DNA of 11,065 nt from an uncultured Acetobacteraceae bacterium. GTDB taxonomy: Bacteria; Pseudomonadota; Alphaproteobacteria; Acetobacterales; Acetobacteraceae. Under the pieces are notes generated by a model that did no database searches, was not told the origin of the DNA, and saw nothing but the letters and a program-made list of their open reading frames with translations. Each line of letters starts with the position of its first letter. Position 1 is the first letter of the stretch. The stretch lies in assembly GCA_937930165.1 (NCBI GenBank), contig CALGVL010000021.1:1-11065 (forward strand). Reading direction: 5' to 3'. Shown here in pieces: positions 1 through 7,097 of this stretch. The translations under genes and the position numbers were made by a program.

Positions 1-587
1 ATCTGCGCCTGGATGGTCACGTCCAGCGCCGGCGTCGGCTCGTCCGCCAGCAGCAGCCGGGGCGTGCAGGCGATGGCCATGGCGGTGACGATCCGCTGCC
101 GCTGGCCACCGGAGAATTGGTGCGGGTAGTCGCGCAGGCGCTTCTCCGGTGAGGGGATGCGCACGCGGCGCAGCACCTCCACCACCGCCTCGCGCAAGGC
201 CGGCCCGCGCGCGACCTCGTGATAACGGAAGGGCGCGCCGACCTGGTCGCCGATGCTGAAGACCGGGTTCAGCGAGGTCATCGGGTCCTGCGCGATCATG
301 GCGATGCGCCGGCCGCGGATCTCCTTCGCCATCTCCGCCTCGGAGAGGGTGGTCAGCTCCCGCCCGTCCAGCCGGATGCTGCCCTGCAGCACGCCGCCGC
401 CGCCCTTCGGCAGCAGCCGCAGCAGGGAAAGGCTGGTCATGGTCTTGCCGGAGCCGGACTCGCCGACCAGGCCGAGCGTCTCGCCCTCCTGCATCCGTAG
501 GCTGACGCCATCCACGGCACGCACCACGCCGCGGCGCAGATGCAGATGGGTGCGGAGGTTCTCCACCTCCAACAAGGGAGCCGTCAT
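1..587 (-). CDS. Peptide/nickel-type ABC transporter ATP-binding protein (DppD/OppD-like), 3' end cut off
   Basis: Cytoplasmic ATPase that would power the import system encoded by the genes upstream of it. The first 195 residues are visible, starting MTAPLLEVENLRTH; the rest lies beyond the left edge. Walker A is GESGSGKT (about residues 43-50), the Q-loop region is MIAQDPMTSLNPV, the ABC signature is FSGGQRQR and Walker B is LLLADEP, so the nucleotide-binding domain looks intact as far as it goes. After Walker B the protein reads ADEPTPALDV, where family members usually have ADEPTTALDV, a Thr-to-Pro change just before the D-loop. The ATG overlaps the TGA of the DppC-type permease as ATGA (584-587), implying translational coupling. 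The DppD/OppD assignment rather than DppF/OppF rests on position after the permeases and on the N-terminus; a second ATPase may follow outside the window. Confidence 0.93.
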   Translation of the reverse strand, partial: MTAPLLEVENLRTHLHLRRGVVRAVDGVSLRMQEGETLGLVGESGSGKTMTSLSLLRLLPKGGGGVLQGSIRLDGRELTTLSEAEMAKEIRGRRIAMIAQDPMTSLNPVFSIGDQVGAPFRYHEVARGPALREAVVEVLRRVRIPSPEKRLRDYPHQFSGGQRQRIVTAMAIACTPRLLLADEPTPALDVTIQAQ

Positions 588-1471
588 AGCTGCCGCATCC
601 GCGGATCCAGCCGGTCGCGCAGCCAGTCCCCGAACAGGTTGGCCGAGAGGCAGGTGAGCATGATGGCAAGCCCCGGCATGGTGATGGCCCACCAGGCATT
701 GGTGATGTACTGCCGTGCATCCGAGAGCATCAGCCCCCAGGACACGTCCGGCTGCTGGATGCCGAGGCCGAGGAAGGAGAGCGAGGCTTCGAAGATGATG
801 ACCTGCCCGACCTGCAGGGTGGCCAGCACCAGCAGCGTGTTCATGATGTTGGGCAGCAGGTGGCGGCGGAAGATCACTGCGGTGGAGACGCCGGCGACGC
901 GGGCGAAGGCCACGTAGTCGCGCGTCTTCAGGGAGAGCACCTCGCCCCGGATGATACGGGCGTACCAGCTCCAATAGGTCAGGACGATGACGATGATGAC
1001 GGTGTCGAGCCCCGGCTCCAGCGCTGCGGCCAGGATCAGGGCCAGGGCGACGGCGGGGATGGAGCTCTGGATCTCCACCAACCGCATGATCACGGTGTCC
1101 ACCCAGCCGCCGAAATAGCCGGCCAGCATCCCGATCAGCGCACCGATGCTGCCCGAGAAAGCGATGGCATAGAGTGCGACGACGACCGAGACGCGCGAGC
1201 CGGCGATGATGCGGCTGAGGATGTCCCGCCCCAGATTGTCGGTGCCGAGCAGATGCGCGGCATCCCCGCCCGCGGCCCAGACGGGCGGCTGGAAGGCAGC
1301 GCCCAGATCAATGTCGTTGGGGTCCCACGGTGCCAGCCATTCGCCCGCGATGGCTGCAACCAGCAGGGCGCCGAGGATGATGAGGGAAAGCCAGGGCACG
1401 CCCCGCAAGCCGAGCAGCGCGCGCAGCCGCGGCATCGGCAGGGGCGGGGTGGCAGCGGTGCTATCGCTCAT
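584..1471 (-). CDS. ABC transporter permease, DppC/OppC family
   Basis: Inner-membrane permease of 295 residues, the usual size for this family, and one half of the translocation channel. The N-terminus has a cytoplasmic stretch, then a first membrane helix (about residues 28-46) followed by EWLAPWDPNDIDLG, and the periplasmic segment LLGTDNLGRDILSRIIAGSRVS typical of OppC/DppC N-terminal domains. Further hydrophobic helices cover about 96-120, 134-165, 212-235 and 262-280. The cytoplasmic EAA loop that docks on the ATPase is visible as FARVAGVSTAVIFRRHLLPN. The C-terminus reads GDWLRDRLDPRMRQL, a standard ending. The ATG lies 11 bases inside the end of the preceding permease gene, and its own TGA overlaps the ATPase start, so it is an internal member of a tightly coupled operon. 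Confidence 0.95.
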   Translation of the reverse strand: MSDSTAATPPLPMPRLRALLGLRGVPWLSLIILGALLVAAIAGEWLAPWDPNDIDLGAAFQPPVWAAGGDAAHLLGTDNLGRDILSRIIAGSRVSVVVALYAIAFSGSIGALIGMLAGYFGGWVDTVIMRLVEIQSSIPAVALALILAAALEPGLDTVIIVIVLTYWSWYARIIRGEVLSLKTRDYVAFARVAGVSTAVIFRRHLLPNIMNTLLVLATLQVGQVIIFEASLSFLGLGIQQPDVSWGLMLSDARQYITNAWWAITMPGLAIMLTCLSANLFGDWLRDRLDPRMRQL

Positions 1472-2381
1472 GCCGGATCCGCGGATCGACGAGGCCGTAG
1501 GAGAGATCGACTAGCAAAGTGGAGAGGACGAAGAGCACCGAGCTGAGCAGCACCCCCGCCTGCACCACCGGGAAGTCGCGGGAGAAGACCGCCTCCACCA
1601 CCGTCCGGCCGATGCCGGGCCAGGCGAAGATGACCTCCACGATGAAGGCGCCGCCAAGCATGGCAGCGAAATAAACGCCGAGCATGGTCAGCAGCGGCAC
1701 CGCGGCGTTGCGGAAGGCGTATTTCCAGACGATCAGCCGCTCCGGCGTGCCGAGGGCGCGGGAGAGGCGGATATGGTCGCTCTCCAGCACGTCCAGCATG
1801 GCAGAGCGGACGATGCGCGTCTGCGCCGCCACCGGATACCAGCCGAGGGCGATGGCCGGCATGATCAGGTTAGCGATCCCGCCGCGCCCGAAGGCCGGCA
1901 GCCAGCCGAGCTGGATGGAGAAGATCAGAATCAGCAGCAGCCCGACCCAGAAATTCGGCATGGCCTGGCCGAGCATGGCCAGCACCCGCCCGGCCCGGTC
2001 GATCCAGCCGCCACGATGCACGGCGGAGAGCACGCCAAGCGGCACGGCCAGCGCCACGCTGAACAGCAGCCCGGCACAGGCCAGCTCGATGGTCGCGGGC
2101 AGGCGTTCCAGCACCAGGTCCAGCGCCGGCATCTGCCAGCGATAGGACTGGCCGAAATCGCCGGTGACGGCATTGGCCAGGAAGATCAGGTATTGCATCC
2201 AGAGCGGCCGGTCCAGGCCAAGCTCCGTGCGCGTCGCCGCGATGACATCCGGCGGCGCATCGGGCGGCAGCAGCAGCGCGGTCGGGTCGCCGGACAGGCG
2301 CGAGATGATGAAGATCACCAGGCTGGCGCCGAGGATGCTGACCAGCCCATGCCCCAGCCGGCGCAGGAGGAAGCCACTCAT
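1461..2381 (-). CDS. ABC transporter permease, DppB/OppB family
   Basis: Inner-membrane permease of 306 residues that pairs with the DppC-type protein. It starts MSGFLLRRLGHGLVSILGAS, the common DppB start with a first helix, followed by FIISRLSGDPTALLLPPDAP and ELGLDRPLWMQYL, both characteristic. The EAA loop is visible as LSRALGTPERLIVWKYAFRN, and the C-terminus ends VDLSYGLVDPRIRHER, matching the family's usual DPRIR ending. About six helices are predictable by eye. The frame stays open upstream to about 2498, but I chose the ATG at 2379-2381. It gives the homologous N-terminus and overlaps the TGA of the upstream acyl-CoA ligase as ATGA (2378-2381). That overlap makes the ligase and permease translationally coupled, which is unusual for a peptide-type transporter. 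Confidence 0.95.
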   Translation of the reverse strand: MSGFLLRRLGHGLVSILGASLVIFIISRLSGDPTALLLPPDAPPDVIAATRTELGLDRPLWMQYLIFLANAVTGDFGQSYRWQMPALDLVLERLPATIELACAGLLFSVALAVPLGVLSAVHRGGWIDRAGRVLAMLGQAMPNFWVGLLLILIFSIQLGWLPAFGRGGIANLIMPAIALGWYPVAAQTRIVRSAMLDVLESDHIRLSRALGTPERLIVWKYAFRNAAVPLLTMLGVYFAAMLGGAFIVEVIFAWPGIGRTVVEAVFSRDFPVVQAGVLLSSVLFVLSTLLVDLSYGLVDPRIRHER

Positions 2382-4087
2382 GTCGTCAGCAGCCGGCCCA
2401 GCTCCTCCTTCTTCACCTTGCCGGTCGCGGTCATGGGCAGGCTGTCCACGAAGCGGATCTCCGGCACCTTGTAGGTGGCCATATTGGCGCGGCACCACTC
2501 CGCCAGCGCCGCCTCGGTCAGCCCGTCGCGGCGCTCGGGGTCGAGCAGCACGAAGGCAACCGGCACCTGGCCGCGCTTCTCATCCGGCCGGCCGATGACG
2601 CCGGAACCGATCACCGCCGGATGCCGGCCGAGCATGGCCTCGATCTCGGCGGGGAAGACACTCATGCCGGTGACCTTCAGCATCTCCTTGCGCCGACCGA
2701 GGAAATGCAGGTAGCCCTGCTCGTCCAGCACGCCGATATCGCCGGTATGGAACCAGCCGTCGCGGATCGAGGCCGCCGTCGCCTCCGGCTTGTTCCAATA
2801 GCCCTTGAGCTGGGAGGGGCTGCGGACGACGATCTCTCCCTCCTGGCCCAGCGGCAGGATCTCCCCCGTCTCGAAGCTGCAGATCTTGAACTCGGTGCCG
2901 GGCACCGGCAGGCCGACGAAGATCGGCTGCGACTTCAGGTCGAAGTCGTCCTCCTGCATGCCCAGGGTGAAGGTGTCGTGGGTATGCGTCTCGGTCATGC
3001 CCCAGGCGGATTCCACCATGGTGGTGCCGGTCAGCTCCCGCCAGCGGCGGCGATATTCCAGGTTCAGCTTCTTCACGAAGGAGGAGACGCCGGTGCGCTT
3101 CAGGGAGCGCAGATCGTATTTGCCGACCTCCGGGTGCTCCATGATGGCCACGGCATTGTCCACCAGCATGCCGGCGGAGGTGACCTTGTATCGGTCCACC
3201 GCCGCCATCCAGCCGACCGGATCCCAGCGGGACAGCTCCACCAGGGTCGAGCCGCAGAAGACGGGCACGATCAGCCCAGTATTCTCGCCGGCGATCCAGA
3301 ACAGCGGGTAGAAATTGAGGGTTACGTCCTGCTCCGCCGCCTCGATACCGCCCGAGCGGGCGCAGACCGTCGCGGCGGTGTAGACCATGTCCCGCTGGGT
3401 ATGGATGCAGCCCTTCGGCAGCCCCGTGGTGCCGCCCGTGTAGTTCAGCGCGGCGATGTCATCCAGCCCGACCTCCACTTGTGGCGCCGGCGCGTCCAGC
3501 GCCTGCAGCGCCGGCAGCAGGTCCACCGCATCAGGGCAGGCGATGCTCGGCTGCGCGACCGTGGCGGGTACGGGGATGGCGGGCTCAGCGGGCAGGGTCT
3601 CGGCGATGCTGGTGACGAAGACCCGGCGCAGCCTGGTCTTCGGCAGCACTGCGCGGACCAGTTCCATCACCTGATCCTGGGCGATGATGACCTCGGCGCC
3701 GGTATCCTCCAATTCGTAGAGCAGCTCATGCTCGCGGAACATCGGATTGACCGGCACATGCACGGCGCCGAGCTTGAGGATGCCATAGAAGACGATGTGG
3801 AATTGCAGGCAGGTCGGCAGGAAGACCGCGACTCGGTCGCCCTTCCGCACCCCCTCCCGCGCCAGCAGCGCGGCGAAGCGGTCGGAAAGGCGGTCCAGCT
3901 CGCCAAAGGTCAGGACGGTGCCGTAGAAGATCACCGCCGGCTTGTCGGGATGGCGCCGGGCACGCTCCCGCAGGTATTCGCTCAGCGGGATCTCGCCGAA
4001 GGGATAGAGCGGCTCGCGCGGAATCCCGGCCGGCCAGTTCCGGCGCCAGAGCGCGCGCAGATGCTCCAGATACTCGGCTTCCTTCAT
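2378..4087 (-). CDS. AMP-forming acyl-CoA ligase (ANL superfamily)
   Basis: Soluble adenylate-forming enzyme of 569 residues that would convert a carboxylic acid, ATP and CoA to acyl-CoA. Core motifs are complete: P-loop TGGTTGLPKG (217-226), A5 motif WGMTETH (362-368), TGD of A7 (448-450), hinge region GRRKEMLKVTG (464-474), and C-terminal MTATGKVKKEEL with the probable adenylation lysine K557. Size and motif spacing fit stand-alone CoA ligases of the medium/long-chain, aromatic or alicyclic acid type; the acid cannot be named. The chosen ATG follows GGGGAGGGG at 4092-4100 (4-base gap). The open frame continues upstream into the binding-protein gene, but that extension (ALAWLLPEL and so on) is not ligase-like. 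It starts 23 bases after the binding-protein stop and ends in an ATGA overlap with the permease. Fatty acid, aryl acid or luciferase-like relatives are alternatives. Confidence 0.93.
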   Translation of the reverse strand: MKEAEYLEHLRALWRRNWPAGIPREPLYPFGEIPLSEYLRERARRHPDKPAVIFYGTVLTFGELDRLSDRFAALLAREGVRKGDRVAVFLPTCLQFHIVFYGILKLGAVHVPVNPMFREHELLYELEDTGAEVIIAQDQVMELVRAVLPKTRLRRVFVTSIAETLPAEPAIPVPATVAQPSIACPDAVDLLPALQALDAPAPQVEVGLDDIAALNYTGGTTGLPKGCIHTQRDMVYTAATVCARSGGIEAAEQDVTLNFYPLFWIAGENTGLIVPVFCGSTLVELSRWDPVGWMAAVDRYKVTSAGMLVDNAVAIMEHPEVGKYDLRSLKRTGVSSFVKKLNLEYRRRWRELTGTTMVESAWGMTETHTHDTFTLGMQEDDFDLKSQPIFVGLPVPGTEFKICSFETGEILPLGQEGEIVVRSPSQLKGYWNKPEATAASIRDGWFHTGDIGVLDEQGYLHFLGRRKEMLKVTGMSVFPAEIEAMLGRHPAVIGSGVIGRPDEKRGQVPVAFVLLDPERRDGLTEAALAEWCRANMATYKVPEIRFVDSLPMTATGKVKKEELGRLLTT

Positions 4088-4091
4088 GCGT

Positions 4092-4100
4092 CCCCTCCCC
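4092..4100 (-). promoter_or_regulatory. Ribosome binding site of the acyl-CoA ligase gene
   Basis: On the minus strand this reads GGGGAGGGG, four bases before the ATG at 4085-4087. It supports that start over upstream in-frame codons lying inside the binding-protein gene. Confidence 0.6.
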
Positions 4101-4110
4101 CTCGCGCCGG

Positions 4111-5682
4111 CTACCGCTTCAGCCCGATTTCCTGGAAGTTCCGGTAGTAGCCAGGCCAGGGCCAGGGCGTGAAACTCACCTTGTCCGTGCGCCATGCGAT
4201 GGTGACGAGCGGACGGTAGGTGGTCAGGCCGCCCAGCACCTGGTCGCGCTTACGCTTCGCAATCTGCCGCAGCAGTTCGGCCCGCTTCTCCGGATCCATG
4301 GTGCGGCGCTGCTCCTCCACCATCCGGTCCATCTCCGGATCCGCGGTGTAGGAGTAGCTGCCCCAGCCCGTGCCGGGCTGGTAGCTGTGCAGATGGCCGG
4401 CCCAGGCCACGCCGGGATCGCCCGGCACGCCCTGCGACCACATCCAGCTCAGCACGCCGTCCAGCTCCGGTGGCGTGGCGCGGCGGCCGAGATTGATCCA
4501 GGCGCCGTATTCGAGCTGCACGATGCGGCAGCGGATGCCGACAGCGGTGAGATAGGCGAAAACCGCCTCTCCCATCTCCTTCACATTCGGCTCACGCGGC
4601 GTGGTCAGGTTGTAGCAGGGCGTGTCGAAGCCGTTGGGATAGCCCGCCTGGCGCAGCAATTCCCGCGCCCGCCGCGGATTGAAGGGCAGCGGCTTGAGAT
4701 CCGGGTCGTAGCCCGTGCTGCCCTCGCCGATCTCCGCATAGCGCTGGCCCTGGCCGAACAGCACACGGCGGATGATGGCGTCCATGTCCACCGCATGCGC
4801 CGCCGCCTGGCGCACCCGCACGTCGCGGAAGGGCGAGTTCGGCTGGTCCGAGGGGAAGTCAATGTAGAGGTTGTTGCCGCTGACCTTGGTGGTGGTGGTG
4901 ACGCCAGGCATGTTGCGGAATTCCTCGACCATCGCCGGCGGCACGGCATCCATCCAGTCCACCGCGCCGGTGCGGAAGGCGGCGACGCGGGTCAGATCCT
5001 CGGGGATGAATTTGATCACCAGCTCGCGGACGCCCGGGCGGTGCTCCCGGTTCCAGTAGCCGTCGAAGGCTTCCAGCCGCATCTCCTCCTTCACCTTCCA
5101 GGAGATGAGACGCCAGGGGCCAGTGCCGATCGGCGCGCGGGCGAAGCCCTCCGGCCCGACCTGCTCGAAATAGCGCTTCGGCATGGCCCAGAGCTGGAGA
5201 TAGGCGGCGATGTAGCTTGCGTCCGGCTCCTTGAAGTGGATGCGGAAATGCAGGTCGTCCACAACCTCGAACCGCTCCACCGCGGCTTGCAGATGCGCCC
5301 AGCGGCTCTGTGCCGGGTCGCGCAGGCGGTTGTAGGAGAATTCGAAATCTGCCGCGGTCAGCGGGTCGCCGTTCTGGAAGCGCACGCCGGGGCGGATACG
5401 GACATCGATGATCGGCTTTTCCGGCGTGCCCTGGATCTCCCAGGATTCCGCCAGCCAGTTCTGCAGCTTGCCGGAGGGATCGGGGCGCAGGAGCTGCTCG
5501 AAGATCTGGCCGACGCCGTAGGTGTCCACGCCGGCGGAGTAGCGCACCGGATCGAGAGTGGTGGGTTCAGCGGCAAGTGCCACGGTCAGGCTGCCCGTGG
5601 CCGACGGCGCCTCGGCCCGTGCCGACCCAAGCGGCGCGCCCAGCAGGGCAGCCGTGAGCAGAAGGACTCGCGCCCCGACCAT
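4111..5682 (-). CDS. Family-5 extracellular solute-binding protein (DppA/OppA type)
   Basis: Periplasmic substrate-binding component of the ABC importer, 523 residues with this start, normal for the family. Residues 1-23 form a Sec-type signal peptide with a hydrophobic core (LLLTAALLGAPLG) and an ARA/E cleavage site; there is no lipobox cysteine, so it should be free in the periplasm. The mature start GSLTVALAAEPTTLDPV, then FEQLLRPDPSGKLQNWLAESWE and VRFQNGDPLTAADFEFSYNR, are family-5 hallmarks. I preferred the ATG at 5680-5682 because GGAGGAG lies four bases upstream. An in-frame ATG at 5698-5700 adds MGWRRR, giving a more basic signal-peptide start but a weaker ribosome binding site, and remains possible. 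It is first in the transporter operon and divergent from the GntR gene. Peptides, opines, organic acids or metal chelates are all possible ligands. Confidence 0.94.
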   Translation of the reverse strand: MVGARVLLLTAALLGAPLGSARAEAPSATGSLTVALAAEPTTLDPVRYSAGVDTYGVGQIFEQLLRPDPSGKLQNWLAESWEIQGTPEKPIIDVRIRPGVRFQNGDPLTAADFEFSYNRLRDPAQSRWAHLQAAVERFEVVDDLHFRIHFKEPDASYIAAYLQLWAMPKRYFEQVGPEGFARAPIGTGPWRLISWKVKEEMRLEAFDGYWNREHRPGVRELVIKFIPEDLTRVAAFRTGAVDWMDAVPPAMVEEFRNMPGVTTTTKVSGNNLYIDFPSDQPNSPFRDVRVRQAAAHAVDMDAIIRRVLFGQGQRYAEIGEGSTGYDPDLKPLPFNPRRARELLRQAGYPNGFDTPCYNLTTPREPNVKEMGEAVFAYLTAVGIRCRIVQLEYGAWINLGRRATPPELDGVLSWMWSQGVPGDPGVAWAGHLHSYQPGTGWGSYSYTADPEMDRMVEEQRRTMDPEKRAELLRQIAKRKRDQVLGGLTTYRPLVTIAWRTDKVSFTPWPWPGYYRNFQEIGLKR

Positions 5683-5686
5683 ACGT

Positions 5687-5693
5687 CTCCTCC
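5687..5693 (-). promoter_or_regulatory. Ribosome binding site of the solute-binding protein gene
   Basis: On the minus strand GGAGGAG stands four bases before ATG 5680-5682. It lies inside the extra six codons that would be translated from ATG 5698-5700, so it decides in favour of the shorter start. Confidence 0.55.
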
Positions 5694-5739
5694 ATCCCAT
5701 TTTGCCGCGCCCTTGCCGGTGGCGCTGTGCAGGTAGCCG

Positions 5740-5758
5740 AACATGGCCGGACCAAGTT
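5740..5758. promoter_or_regulatory. Candidate GntR/FadR-type operator (19-base imperfect palindrome)
   Basis: The plus strand reads AACATGGCCGGACCAAGTT. Nine-base arms around a central G match at 7 of 9 positions (AAC.TGG.C / G.CCA.GTT). From memory, E. coli FadR sites have the pattern CTGGTC.GACCAG, and the minus strand here, CTTGGTCCGGCCATG, is very close to it. The site lies between the divergent regulator and transporter genes, where such a regulator would be expected to bind. A weak -10-like TACAAC on the minus strand (5756-5761) touches its edge, which would suit repression of the transporter operon. Binding by the adjacent regulator is inferred. Confidence 0.6.
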
Positions 5759-5772
5759 GTAAAGAGTGATTG

Positions 5773-5803
5773 TTGACATTTGCATAGAAGTATCACGCTA
5801 TGG
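5773..5803 (+). promoter_or_regulatory. Possible promoter of the GntR regulator gene
   Basis: A perfect TTGACA -35 hexamer occupies 5773-5778. About 17-19 bases downstream the sequence is CGCTATGG, at best a poor -10 box. The position, roughly 50-80 bases before the regulator ATG and 15 bases after the palindrome, makes a promoter plausible and open to autoregulation. The weak -10 keeps confidence low. Confidence 0.35.
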
Positions 5804-5851
5804 CATCGGATGGGTCCAGCAGGCGGACTCCCCCTCCCGGAAAGGACCAGC

Positions 5852-6622
5852 ATGGCTACGGAACTTCAGGCGCGGAGCGTGAAGGAGGCCGCTTCGGTGC
5901 CGCGGCGCCGCGGCGACCGGCCGCGCACCATCCCGGAGCAGATCGCTGACCATCTCGGCACCGCCATCCTCCGCGGCGAATACGCGGCCGGGGAGCGGAT
6001 CCGCGAGCAGGAGGTGGCGCAACTCTACGGCGTCAGCCGCGGGCCGGTGCGAGAGGCGATCCGCTCCCTCGCCCGGCGCGGCATGGTCGAATTCTATCCC
6101 CGCCGCGGCGCCTATGCGGTCGGTGTCTCCCTCGACCTCATTGCCGACTTCTTCAACCTGCGCGCTGCGCTGCTCGGCCTGGCCTCCCGCTGCTTCGTGC
6201 GCGTCGCCTCACCCGTGGGCATGGCGGAACTGGAAGCGGGCATCACCCGGCTGCGCAGCCTCGCCGCCGATCCGCTAACCAATCCCGTGCCATTCGCGCT
6301 GGAGGTCGGGCGCGCCGGCGCCACCCTGTACCGGCATTGCGGCAACGCGCATCTGATCCGCACCTTGCGCGAGCAGGTCCATGGTTCCCTCTGGGGCCTG
6401 ATCTGGCGCGAGCGGCCGCTGGACTTCTTCACCCCGGAACGCCGGCGGCAGACGCTGGACATCTTCCTCGGCATCGAGGCAGCGGCCCGGCAAGGCGACG
6501 AGGACGAGGCGGAGCGCCTGGCCCGCCGCCTCCTCTTCGAGTCACGGGATCACGCGCTCGAAACCCTCGCCGCCGTCCGGCAGGAGGCGGTGGATCCGGC
6601 CAAGATGCTGGCTGCCGGCTGA
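5852..6622 (+). CDS. GntR-family transcriptional regulator, FadR/FCD subfamily
   Basis: DNA-binding regulator of 256 residues. The N-terminal winged helix-turn-helix (about 27-91) has the classic GntR pattern: IADHLGTAILRGEYAAGERI, then EQEVAQLYGVSRGPVREAIR, then the wing GMVEFYPRRGAYAV. The rest (about 97-240) is an all-helical FCD-like effector domain. Compared with the usual FCD pattern D..FH...GN and a later EH...H set, this protein has V152 and G156 before CGN and no histidine at the expected later places, so the metal site looks lost. That is my alignment from memory. The ATG at 5852 follows AAAGGA with a five-base gap; an in-frame upstream TTG at 5780 would start inside the promoter region and is unlikely. 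It is transcribed away from the transporter operon, the usual arrangement for a local regulator of uptake and catabolic genes. Confidence 0.93.
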   Translation: MATELQARSVKEAASVPRRRGDRPRTIPEQIADHLGTAILRGEYAAGERIREQEVAQLYGVSRGPVREAIRSLARRGMVEFYPRRGAYAVGVSLDLIADFFNLRAALLGLASRCFVRVASPVGMAELEAGITRLRSLAADPLTNPVPFALEVGRAGATLYRHCGNAHLIRTLREQVHGSLWGLIWRERPLDFFTPERRRQTLDIFLGIEAAARQGDEDEAERLARRLLFESRDHALETLAAVRQEAVDPAKMLAAG

Positions 6623-6634
6623 CCCGGACCGGGT
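6622..6634 (+). repeat. Short inverted repeat at the stop codon of the regulator gene
   Basis: The sequence ACCCGGACCGGGT starts at the last base of the TGA stop. It can fold only as a 4-base stem with a 5-base loop, and no T-run follows, so it is not a convincing terminator. Confidence 0.25.
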
Positions 6635-7097
6635 GATTCCAGGCCAGGCAACGCAGGCGGGGCCGTGAAGACGAGGCTGACCGCCTTGTTGTTTGGATGG
6701 ACCGATTCACGGCTCCGGGCCGTTCGGGGCAGTGCCCCGCCCCCACCGATCGGCCGCCTCAGCGCCGGTCGCTGGCCCTGTCGCTCGCGCCGCCGGAGCC
6801 GGCATCCCGTCCGGTCGCGGCGGCGGGCCGGTCGTCGCCGCTGCCTCCCTGCCGCTGTTCCGTTGCCATGTGGTTCCCTTGAATGCCTCACCTCGGAGCT
6901 CCGGCGAAGATCCCTGTCCCGAGAGCCGGAGACGACCGAACAACGGGAGGCCGGTCGGGTTCGGGACATATGGCGCAACATCCGCAAATCCCGGCCCTTG
7001 CGCCGGCATCGTGGAACAAGCCGGACGGACATCGCGGGCCGCTTCGACCCGGCACTCTTCGGCCACGGGCGCTGCGGCTGGCCGTCCCCTTCCCCGC
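6623..7097. other. Non-coding interval between convergent genes (475 bases)
   Basis: This stretch separates the regulator stop from the stop of the small secreted protein on the other strand. Several frames are open across it, as expected at this GC content. Their translations are arginine-, proline- and serine-rich, with no domain-like pattern, no consistent ribosome binding site and no recognisable remnant of a known protein. It contains one perfect short hairpin (6725-6739) and a small AT-richer patch near 6686-6704. I see no tRNA, insertion sequence end or clear terminator. Confidence 0.6.
6725..6739. repeat. Perfect GC hairpin (6-base stem, AGT loop)
   Basis: CGGGGC, loop AGT, then GCCCCG. 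The stem is perfect and entirely GC, about 100 bases after the regulator gene. No T-tract follows on either strand, so it could be a transcript-end stabiliser, a weak terminator or chance in GC-rich DNA. Confidence 0.3.

Noticed and set aside
2621..4147. Long plus-strand open frame (508 codons) opposite the acyl-CoA ligase
   Set aside because: Antisense shadow in GC-rich DNA. The translation is rich in His, Arg, Gln and Asp with no domain, while the minus strand encodes a complete ligase.
4387..5736. Plus-strand open frame (449 codons) opposite the solute-binding protein gene
   Set aside because: Shadow of a strongly recognisable minus-strand family-5 binding protein; no family-like pattern.
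6898..6912. CGGAGCTCCG perfect 10-base palindrome
   Set aside because: Short and isolated, with no promoter or gene start beside it; expected by chance at this GC content.
6952..6980. GGTTCGGGAC resembling a tRNA T-loop
   Set aside because: No matching acceptor stem, anticodon arm or D-arm around it on either strand.
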